A program made the translations under genes and the position numbers. A stretch of DNA of 6,186 nucleotides. It comes from JADHUC01 sp964617665. Its GTDB lineage: Bacteria; Planctomycetota; Planctomycetia; Pirellulales; Pirellulaceae. The DNA is taken from positions 1 through 6,186 of the forward strand of contig CAZUAH010000739.1 of the NCBI GenBank assembly GCA_964617665.1, given 5' to 3'. Below the pieces are notes generated by a model that was not told the DNA's origin, made no database searches, and saw only the letters and a list, made by a program, of their open reading frames with translations. Shown here one piece after another: positions 1-4,917 of the stretch (positions are counted from its first letter, which is position 1; each line of letters begins with the position of its first letter).

Positions 1-52
1 TGGAGTCCCTCAAAATGATCCCCAATCGTGAAGAGAATCTGGGCCGCCGGAA
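1..52 (+). repeat. 52-bp inverted repeat, left copy
   Basis: This sequence is identical, without mismatch, to the reverse complement of the last 52 bases of the window. Identity stops sharply after the GCCGCCGGAA end. The copy lies inside the 3' end of the left LRR gene and supplies its last 13 codons and stop. Read outward from the window, both copies begin TTCCGGCGGCCC. That is what is expected if both edges enter the same element or the same recombination site in opposite orientations. The true length is unknown because the repeat reaches the edge. No transposase code can be seen in so short a stretch. Confidence 0.95.
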
Positions 53-981
53 ACGTCGCTGACACGTGGCGCGTGACAGCGCAGGTATTCCAGGCTCTTT
101 GCTTCTTTCAAGCACTCCAGCCCGGCATCAGTTACCTGGGTGCAGTGAACGTGCAAGCGATTCAGATTGGTCAAGTCCTTCAGGTGCACCATTCCGGCGT
201 CGTTAATCCGATCTCCCGAGATCGACACGTCGAGCTGGCTTCGCAGGTTCGCCAACGCTCTGATTTCCAGCATTACGGCGTCAGTGGCGTTGTGGTCGCC
301 TGACTCGGAAAAAGACACAGACACCCAATTGGCATTTGTTCGGACGTAGCCTCCCAACCTCTTGATTTCCGCAATGGCCGCGAATTGCCTCGAACTGGGC
401 GTGATACGTGCTTCTGGCAGAGCCCGCTGGAGGCTGTCAACGCCAATGGAAGTCACGGCCGTGTCGTCCAGCCGCAGTTGGCGGAGGCTGGCGAGTCCTT
501 CGAGATGCTCCAATCCCGTGTCGGTGATGGATGATTGGCATGACAGGTCCAGGCTCTGGAGACCTGCCAGACCCTTCAAGTGCTTCAGCTCGGCATCGGT
601 GACCGCACCGAGACTGCCGTCCGGCCGGCTGAGATCCAACTCCCAGTGGTGAAGCATTCCGTGCAGGTCTCTCAGGTGTTTCAATCCGTTCTCCGTGTTC
701 CGGCGCGTAGTCACTTTCTGGACACTAATCACGCCGGGGTCGCCCAGCATCCTCTCCAGCCAATTGGGAGACCCCTTGGCATGCGAGTAAAAGACTGCAA
801 GGCCCCCACTAGCGTTCACACTGCGGATCTTTGCCTCCGCCAGCCGGTTTTCTCTCGCCCGCTTGAGCCGGGTTCCAAGCCAACCAAAGAAGACGCCCAG
901 CACCAACACCAAGATCAGCAGCGTCCGCAAGCTGAACCGAAACGGGTGACGTTCAGGTTTCGGCGGCTCGGAATCGCTCAT
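10..981 (-). CDS. Membrane-anchored leucine-rich-repeat protein, 3' end altered
   Basis: A 323-residue protein in planctomycete LRR style. Residues 1-15 are a hydrophilic leader and 16-39 an FSLRTLL-type transmembrane anchor. Residues 51-83 hold the 'GG...NWLERMLGD' block often found before LRRs in this phylum. LRRs follow (VTDAELKHLKGL, ITDTGLEHLEGL), then an LPEARITPS linker with a GGYV motif and a second LRR set (INDAGMVHLKDL, VTDAGLECL). The repeat domain probably faces the periplasm or cell surface and binds protein, but the partner is unknown. I chose ATG at 981 because GGAGG lies 8 bases upstream; the ATG at 987 would leave only 2-3 bases. The LRR pattern breaks after RVSDV, exactly where the 52-bp repeat begins. 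The last 13 residues (SGGPDSLHDWGSF) are repeat-encoded and fit no LRR. The usual 'LPNCKI' type ending, seen in the right-hand paralog, is missing. Confidence 0.85.
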   Translation of the reverse strand: MSDSEPPKPERHPFRFSLRTLLILVLVLGVFFGWLGTRLKRARENRLAEAKIRSVNASGGLAVFYSHAKGSPNWLERMLGDPGVISVQKVTTRRNTENGLKHLRDLHGMLHHWELDLSRPDGSLGAVTDAELKHLKGLAGLQSLDLSCQSSITDTGLEHLEGLASLRQLRLDDTAVTSIGVDSLQRALPEARITPSSRQFAAIAEIKRLGGYVRTNANWVSVSFSESGDHNATDAVMLEIRALANLRSQLDVSISGDRINDAGMVHLKDLTNLNRLHVHCTQVTDAGLECLKEAKSLEYLRCHAPRVSDVSGGPDSLHDWGSF

Positions 982-1019
982 GGTCATGCCCTCCGGACAC
1001 AGAACGCAGCACGCCAATC

Positions 1020-1041
1020 AGTATACCGCGTCCGACGTCGG
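1020..1041 (-). promoter_or_regulatory. Possible -10 element and palindrome upstream of the left LRR gene
   Basis: On the minus strand TATACT (1020-1025) matches the -10 consensus at five of six positions and lies about 40 bp upstream of the chosen ATG. No good -35 box is seen at 16-18 bp. Just upstream is the perfect 10-bp palindrome CCGACGTCGG (1032-1041), where a repressor could overlap the promoter spacer. This would give the LRR gene its own start within the 95-bp gap after the preceding stop. The evidence is weak: short AT-rich hexamers and palindromes occur by chance. Confidence 0.3.
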
Positions 1042-1076
1042 GAAGGCCATCGAAACGTTGGAAAACGCTATCGGGT

Positions 1077-1733
1077 CTAAAGACAAAATGCCACGTCATC
1101 TGTGCCAACTTCTTCGACAACGTCCTTGTGGGTACTGACCCCTAGCCCGTGCTCTTCGTCCCACGTGCACGCGAAAGACCATCCGACCCTGGCCAAGCCC
1201 CCTTGGGGTTCCTCACATGGTGAGCCCTCGAAATACAGCTCGTGCAAGCGAATCAGCCTCTTCAGCCCCTCGGGCGATTCGAGTTTCGGTAGGAATTCCT
1301 CCAGTTCTCTCTCTGCCGAAGAGGAATCTTGTCGAACCATCTTTTCCTGCAACGCCCTGAGATACATCTTTCGCTCCGCGTCGTAGAATTCCTGATAGCA
1401 GGCAAAAACGGCCTGGACGATTGCCTGGCCGACGGCGGTCTCATTTTCCTGGAGATATATGAGCGCGTTCTCCTGCTCCGCCGATGGTCCCTGGCCGGTC
1501 TCGTCGTAGAGAGTGATGGGAAGCACCATCCGCTTCAGCCGCATGCCCAACAACGACAAGAATCGGATCCTCTTTGCCAACCCGCACAATGTCGAACGCC
1601 GCGAAGGGAAGCCCGCCCCGGGGAAGTCATAGCCCACGAAGAAAGCGAGACGAATTCGCCCTCCCCAAGCTTCGACGGAAGAGTTCCATTTGAGTTTGCC
1701 GAAGAGCGGGTGACGAATGGTTGGCAATGGCAT
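1077..1733 (-). CDS. Uncharacterised cytosolic protein with HPLFGKLKW and WDEEHGLGV motifs (DUF6985-like)
   Basis: A 218-residue protein without signal peptide or membrane helix. It starts with HPLFGKLKW (8-16) and a nearby tryptophan-glycine (W23-G24), and has GPSAEQENALIYLQENE in the middle (82-98). A charged, probably helical region follows (about 100-165). Near the C-terminus are GWSFACTWDEEHGLGV (184-199) and VVEEVGTDDVAF. By eye this resembles bacterial accessory proteins of the DUF6985 type; that name is from memory and unverified. Function is unknown. A role as an immunity-type protein is inferred only from its style and from the SUKH neighbour. ATG 1733 is the only usual start codon in the open frame, which has a stop at 1818-1820; GAG lies six bases before it. 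Residues 40-69 are basic, proline/serine-poor in family pattern and look unlike the rest, so a compensated frameshift there is possible. Confidence 0.75.
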   Translation of the reverse strand: MPLPTIRHPLFGKLKWNSSVEAWGGRIRLAFFVGYDFPGAGFPSRRSTLCGLAKRIRFLSLLGMRLKRMVLPITLYDETGQGPSAEQENALIYLQENETAVGQAIVQAVFACYQEFYDAERKMYLRALQEKMVRQDSSSAERELEEFLPKLESPEGLKRLIRLHELYFEGSPCEEPQGGLARVGWSFACTWDEEHGLGVSTHKDVVEEVGTDDVAFCL

Positions 1734-1739
1734 CCCTTT

Positions 1740-1751
1740 CTCGTCGACGAG
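1740..1751. promoter_or_regulatory. Perfect 12-bp palindrome at the ribosome-binding region
   Basis: CTCGTCGACGAG is its own reverse complement and ends six bases before the ATG of the 218-residue protein, so its last GAG is part of the likely ribosome-binding site. In RNA it could form a small 4-bp hairpin; in DNA it could be an operator. It may be chance in GC-rich DNA. Confidence 0.3.
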
Positions 1752-1801
1752 TAGGCTATCGTTCCAAGTCGCAGTACCGGCCGAACGGTCAAGCTGAGCG
1801 G

Positions 1802-1823
1802 CGTTGAGTAGTCCTACTCAACG
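1802..1823 (-). terminator. Perfect 10-bp inverted repeat across a stop codon
   Basis: CGTTGAGTAG and CTACTCAACG are perfect complements separated by two bases, so the transcript of the large secreted protein can fold into a hairpin that contains its TAG stop. No run of T follows on the minus strand, so it is not a classical intrinsic terminator. It may slow 3'-to-5' decay, modulate read-through into the next gene, or be a binding site. Confidence 0.45.
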
Positions 1824-2740
1824 TCCGTCTCCAGCGTCTGGTTGGGTGGTCTGAAATTCGGGTGATGTATCGTTTCGCCGGGCTTCAGCGCACGAAAGGA
1901 CTCGACTTTGAGAAAACAGGCGTCCCCGGCTCTCTCAAGACGGCCCTTGATCTCGACGTGAGTCCCGTTCTCAATCCGGGGGCCGTCCTTGCCTTCCTGC
2001 CGTGCAAAACGCAGTTCTATGGACACGAATTGCGTTGTGCGGGTCCCAGGAATCACGAGGGAATCCGGTCGCTCGTCTTCTGCCTCGTAGAAGATGCCCC
2101 GGGTAGTGAACTCCTTGCCTGATTCTCTGATCTCCGTGAACGCTCGTGTTCCGATCAACCTTGCATCGTGCCACTTTCCGTCATCCTTGACCGGCCCACC
2201 ACCCAGCGCGACCCACCTGAGATCGGCGTGCGACCGAGTTGCTCCTTCGCCTTTGTAGTCAACAACATGTTCGCGAACCACGTTGCCTTTCTCGATGGTA
2301 ATATAGCAATCCTTTTCGTACGTGGCCCCCATCCCCATGAAGCCGTCCGTCAGCTTCTTACCTCGTGGAAAGCAAAGAACGTCGGAATACCAATTTGCAT
2401 GGATCGGCGGCTTCTTGTCTTTGAATAGCTCATCAAGCGACATGTCGTTCCCCAAAGGGGCGCACTCCCAGGATCGCCCGTCCTTGAGAGCGACGAGATA
2501 GAGTCGTTTGTTCTCGATCTTCCACACGCCGACGTATCCTCGCCAGCAGGCCGAGCTTGGTGCAGGAAGCCTGGGGCGAGGGTTGCTTGCCGAGAAGTAC
2601 GACTCCAGGGGCGCTGCGAAGGGCAACTCGATTCTCTCTCCCTTGTAGATCAAGAACTCGCCAATCTGCGGTGTCGCAAAGGCGTCAACTGGCGCCAAGC
2701 CAAGTGCCAGAAGCACTGTCACTGAAGAAAGTCGCTTCAT
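1814..2740 (-). CDS. Secreted hypothetical protein with IYKGE...PLESYF...WRGYV motif
   Basis: A 308-residue protein. Residues 1-22 are a signal peptide (KR, hydrophobic VTVLLALGLA, likely cleavage after AFA), so it is exported to the periplasm or beyond. The first domain (about 25-165) holds LIYKGERIEL, PLESYF, CWRGYVGVWKIENKRLYLV and ANWYSDVLCFPRGKKL, with a YEKDCYITIEKG stretch. I recognise this motif set from hypothetical bacterial proteins but know no function. The second part (about 185-290) is beta-rich; HVEIKGRLERAGDACFLKVES resembles an OB-like barrel strand pattern, which is inference only. I chose ATG 2740 because it starts the signal peptide and follows AGGGAGAG; upstream codons in frame encode an implausible leader over the hairpin. 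It lies 70 bp after the small secreted gene, probably in the same transcript. Confidence 0.8.
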   Translation of the reverse strand: MKRLSSVTVLLALGLAPVDAFATPQIGEFLIYKGERIELPFAAPLESYFSASNPRPRLPAPSSACWRGYVGVWKIENKRLYLVALKDGRSWECAPLGNDMSLDELFKDKKPPIHANWYSDVLCFPRGKKLTDGFMGMGATYEKDCYITIEKGNVVREHVVDYKGEGATRSHADLRWVALGGGPVKDDGKWHDARLIGTRAFTEIRESGKEFTTRGIFYEAEDERPDSLVIPGTRTTQFVSIELRFARQEGKDGPRIENGTHVEIKGRLERAGDACFLKVESFRALKPGETIHHPNFRPPNQTLETDVE

Positions 2741-2764
2741 CGCTCTCTCCCTCGCCCAACGTGT

Positions 2765-2806
2765 GAGCTGAGAGTTCGGCGCGTAAGAGCCGATACTCTC
2801 CAGCTC
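2765..2806 (-). other. Strong intergenic hairpin between the two secreted-protein genes
   Basis: GAGCTG (2765-2770) pairs with CAGCTC (2801-2806), AGAGT with ACTCT (2795-2799), and TCGGC (2776-2780) with GCCGA (2789-2793). This gives 16 base pairs with two one-base bulges (2794 and 2800) and an 8-base loop. It fills most of the 70-bp gap. No T tract follows in the transcribed direction. It is more likely an RNA processing, stability or attenuation element that sets the ratio of the two proteins than a full terminator. Confidence 0.6.
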
Positions 2807-2810
2807 TTGG

Positions 2811-3227
2811 TTAAGGATTCTTCTTTCTCGGTTCAGCAAACTTCTTGAGATTGGCCCAGTGAATATCTCCCGACGGATGGGGGAAATCGATCTCTAGCAG
2901 GGAGAACTTGGAATCTGCGAGAAAGTCGTTCCCAACGGTGAATCGAAAATATGTCTTACCACCTTCGGACTGAAGCCGAAGCGTCGAGCGGGAGACCAAC
3001 TTCTTGCCATCAAACACCTCGAGAGTGGCCGAGCTTCCATCAGGCAACGCGCCACCATTGAATGGGATGGAGAACGTGAAAGTCGTAGTGTGGCCAGTTC
3101 TGGTGGTGACCACATTCCATTTGTGCTCGGCCGTGTTGATGGGAGTCACTTCCCATTCAAGCATATCCGCAGAGGCCACTTCCGTGAAAGTCGAAAGGAC
3201 GATGATGGCGATGAGCTTCTCTTTCAT
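2811..3227 (-). CDS. Small secreted hypothetical protein
   Basis: A 138-residue protein I do not recognise. Residues 1-20 are a signal peptide (MKEKLIAIIVL..., cleavage expected after VASA). The mature part is rich in alternating Thr, Val and Phe (HTTTFTFSIPF, SATLEVFDGKKLVSRSTL, TYFRFTVGNDF), suggesting a small all-beta domain. It ends in a basic tail (KKFAEPRKKNP). Export to the periplasm or outside is inferred. ATG 3227 is chosen because it begins the signal peptide and follows a GAGG site about 8 bases upstream; an upstream start would add six polar residues before it. It is the first gene after the promoter at 3333-3360, with a 5' leader of roughly 100 bases. The large secreted protein follows, so the two may act together outside the cytoplasm. 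Confidence 0.75.
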   Translation of the reverse strand: MKEKLIAIIVLSTFTEVASADMLEWEVTPINTAEHKWNVVTTRTGHTTTFTFSIPFNGGALPDGSSATLEVFDGKKLVSRSTLRLQSEGGKTYFRFTVGNDFLADSKFSLLEIDFPHPSGDIHWANLKKFAEPRKKNP

Positions 3228-3282
3228 TTCTTGATCCTCAACCAATGACTATCCGGAACGGCCTATCACGGGCGCGGTGCTG

Positions 3283-3299
3283 GCGATATGCCGACCGGC
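3283..3299 (+). repeat. 17-bp direct repeat, promoter-proximal copy
   Basis: GCGATATGCCGACCGGC is identical to the copy at 3396-3412, and the match extends to 19 of 20 bases with one mismatch. It contains the small palindrome GCCG-AC-CGGC. It falls within the predicted 5' leader, about 30-45 bases downstream of the likely transcription start, a common place for a repressor operator. Confidence 0.6.
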
Positions 3300-3332
3300 A
3301 CGGCGGGATATCCCCGCTGACTCCAATCGCGC

Positions 3333-3360
3333 ATTATCGACTCAAGCCATTGGCTGTCAA
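3333..3360 (-). promoter_or_regulatory. Near-consensus sigma-70 promoter for the secreted-protein genes
   Basis: On the minus strand TTGACA (3355-3360, perfect -35) is followed after 16 bases by GATAAT (3333-3338, five of six -10 positions). Transcription would start near 3325 and reach the ATG at 3227 after about 100 bases. It should drive the small secreted gene and probably the following genes down to the left LRR gene. Direct repeats lie on both sides of it. Confidence 0.65.
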
Positions 3361-3395
3361 GCATTTCCAGTCAGGAACGTGCGTCGGCCGTCACT

Positions 3396-3412
3396 GCGAT
3401 ATGCCGACCGGC
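3396..3412 (+). repeat. 17-bp direct repeat, promoter-distal copy
   Basis: Second copy of GCGATATGCCGACCGGC, 113 bp from the first and in the same orientation. It lies about 36 bp upstream of the -35 box. One copy on each side of a promoter is the arrangement expected for a protein that binds two sites and loops DNA, or for one activator and one repressor site. No regulator gene is in view. Confidence 0.6.
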
Positions 3413-3549
3413 GCGATCACAGACGATCCGGGGAACTTTGCACGCCGCGTCTGTCTCGCTCGTTGCGGGTGGGGTCCACACCTCGACACTGTTTTTGACT
3501 GCGCATAGACTGCATCGGTGAGGTACACCCAAGTCAGCTTTCAATCCGA

Positions 3550-3822
3550 TCACTCCGGCTCGTACCCGAGTTCCTTGCCCTTGGCGTTCTCGACCTTTGC
3601 GCGGTACCCCAACCAGGCTTTCCAGCGATCGTTCCACTTGAGCGGTCCGAACAGCGGATCTTCGAACGTCTCCCCGTCCCGTCGGGAATCTCCCTTGCGG
3701 ACTTCCAGATCCTCTCCAGGAACTTCACAGGAGATCCGCACCTCTTCGGGGCTATGGTCTACGTTCGAAAGTCCACGGTCTTGGCTTGCCCGCCTCCGCC
3801 TCTCTGCCGAGAGCTCAGCCAA
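3550..3822 (-). CDS. Short ORF with DPLFGPLKW motif, probably truncated
   Basis: A 90-residue ORF. Residues 55-69 (DPLFGPLKWNDRWKA) match in pattern the HPLFGKLKWNSSVEAW start of the 218-residue protein, so the two probably share a domain start. Here the frame ends only about 20 residues later (GKELGYEPE). The C-terminal WDEEHGLGV part is absent in all frames I inspected nearby. The N-terminal 50 residues are charged and unlike any family I know. The start is a TTG preceded by GCGAGGG at suitable spacing; a GTG farther in is possible. It begins 54 bp after the SUKH gene, probably in the same transcript. It may be a remnant of a full-length gene or a short variant; I cannot decide. Confidence 0.45.
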   Translation of the reverse strand: MAELSAERRRRASQDRGLSNVDHSPEEVRISCEVPGEDLEVRKGDSRRDGETFEDPLFGPLKWNDRWKAWLGYRAKVENAKGKELGYEPE

Positions 3823-3876
3823 CGGCCCTCGCCATCTTGCGAGCTCTGCGTGCCCCGGACCGGCTCTGTGCGGACG

Positions 3877-4893
3877 TCAATCGCTCTCCCGGTACAGCAT
3901 CTTCAGGAACGTCATGAAGTCAGGCGCGACCTCCTTCAGAACCTCCGCGAGCAGCGGCTCTTCCATCTCAACGTGGACAACTGAAGGCTCCCCCTGCCTG
4001 CCACACTTGATGTAGTTCAGGGCAATGCCGTCGTGTACCTCTGGAGCCACAAACAGAACTGCTTCAGGTAGCCTTGGTTTGTCACCCCAATCAGGATGCA
4101 CATGGTCCAACGTATCCCGCCACTGATCGTAGAACTCATCGTCAATATAGCCCTCGAACGCGTCCCAAATGTACCGTGGCATTTCCTGGATTGGGTACAG
4201 ACTACCATGTCCTGGCGCAATTCCACAGAAGTCGGGAACTGGCAAGCCAAAATTGGGAACAGCCGAATCTGGATATGTGTTTTTGTAAGGACGACCCCCG
4301 TTTTGCATCCTTAAGATGGCAATATATGACGCCGGCAACTTAAGTCTAACGGCATTCTCAGCACCAGCTACCATCTCATCAGTAAGGGGCTTCATCTCAA
4401 CGTTATCCAACGAGCCGTCTGAGGGCTCTACCCCATCCAACGAATCCCCTGCGAACAATCGTTGACCTGGACCCTCGGAATATCCATCCCAAGAGAAGAC
4501 GCCCCCCAGAGATTCCAACGCGGCTTCAATCTCTCTCGGATCCCTTTCAGCGACAAAAGGAACTGATCTATCGATGGGTGTGTAGGGTCTGATATGGCCA
4601 TCCTCGTACACTAGCTCAAAGCCAGGGCCCTCAATAGGTTTTTGGGGGGCTGTGCCGACCGGGCAAGTGGTGCGTCGGAGTCGCCTTGCCCTCAAGAAGC
4701 AAATCGTGCCTAAGGCACCGCCCCCCACTGCGGCTAATAGAAAGAGTATGGCTTCCCCGGTCACCCCATTTTCTGATATCTCAAGCCACGTTCCACAAAG
4801 GCCGATGATCGTCAGCAAGGAGCCGATGACGGTCAGGAAGAACAGGAGGGCCGATGCCAGGAAGACGGGCAGCTTTTTCACGAAACGCCACAT
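3877..4893 (-). CDS. Membrane-anchored SMI1/KNR4 (SUKH-superfamily) protein
   Basis: A 338-residue protein from ATG 4893; a TTG four codons upstream lacks a ribosome-binding site. Two hydrophobic helices near the N-terminus (about 8-33 and 47-68) are followed by a basic LRARRLRR stop-transfer stretch, which places the remainder in the cytoplasm. An undefined segment covers about 90-165. A SUKH-like domain occupies about 168-333, with LKLPASYIAILRMQNGG (184-200), then DGIALNYIKCGRQGEPSVVH (288-307) and a closing APDFMTFLKML helix. SUKH proteins are known chiefly as immunity proteins that bind and neutralise toxins of polymorphic and contact-dependent systems. That this one does so is inference, as no toxin gene is present. 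It starts 24 bp after the right LRR gene, suggesting co-transcription. A membrane anchor on this domain is unusual. Confidence 0.8.
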   Translation of the reverse strand: MWRFVKKLPVFLASALLFFLTVIGSLLTIIGLCGTWLEISENGVTGEAILFLLAAVGGGALGTICFLRARRLRRTTCPVGTAPQKPIEGPGFELVYEDGHIRPYTPIDRSVPFVAERDPREIEAALESLGGVFSWDGYSEGPGQRLFAGDSLDGVEPSDGSLDNVEMKPLTDEMVAGAENAVRLKLPASYIAILRMQNGGRPYKNTYPDSAVPNFGLPVPDFCGIAPGHGSLYPIQEMPRYIWDAFEGYIDDEFYDQWRDTLDHVHPDWGDKPRLPEAVLFVAPEVHDGIALNYIKCGRQGEPSVVHVEMEEPLLAEVLKEVAPDFMTFLKMLYRESD

Positions 4894-4917
4894 GGTACAG
4901 CTCAATCGTCTAATGGC

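Larger units (their letters stand above)
3228..3549. other. Non-coding regulatory gap
   Basis: This 322-bp stretch separates the two minus-strand gene blocks. It contains a near-consensus promoter, two 17-bp direct repeats around it, and GGGATATCCC (3305-3314), a perfect palindrome in the predicted leader. Open frames crossing it on either strand lack ribosome-binding sites and protein-like composition. I see no clear terminator for the upstream block, and no tRNA or CRISPR array. Confidence 0.7.

Noticed and set aside
28..303. Plus-strand frame beginning with the same residues as the right LRR gene
   Set aside because: The shared start is only the inverted repeat. The rest is antisense to the left LRR gene, without family pattern or ribosome-binding site.
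580..1080. 166-codon plus-strand frame
   Set aside because: It is antisense to the anchored LRR gene, with low-complexity His/Gln-rich sequence from antisense codons; the minus-strand gene has clear domains and a ribosome-binding site.
1329..1754. 141-codon plus-strand frame
   Set aside because: It lies opposite the FGKLKW protein, has no recognisable motif, and comes from high-GC antisense openness.
1785..1790. TTGACC as a -35 box for the FGKLKW gene
   Set aside because: No acceptable -10 hexamer lies 16-18 bases downstream.
3283..3412. CRISPR array from the 17-bp repeats
   Set aside because: Only two copies, too short and too far apart, with a promoter between them and no cas genes.
3371..3637. 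88-codon minus-strand frame entering the regulatory gap
   Set aside because: No family pattern or ribosome-binding site, and it overlaps the FGPLKW frame in a different phase.
3518..4015. 165-codon plus-strand frame
   Set aside because: Rich in Ser, Arg and Pro without domains, it overlaps the end of the SUKH gene, whose family motifs are clear.
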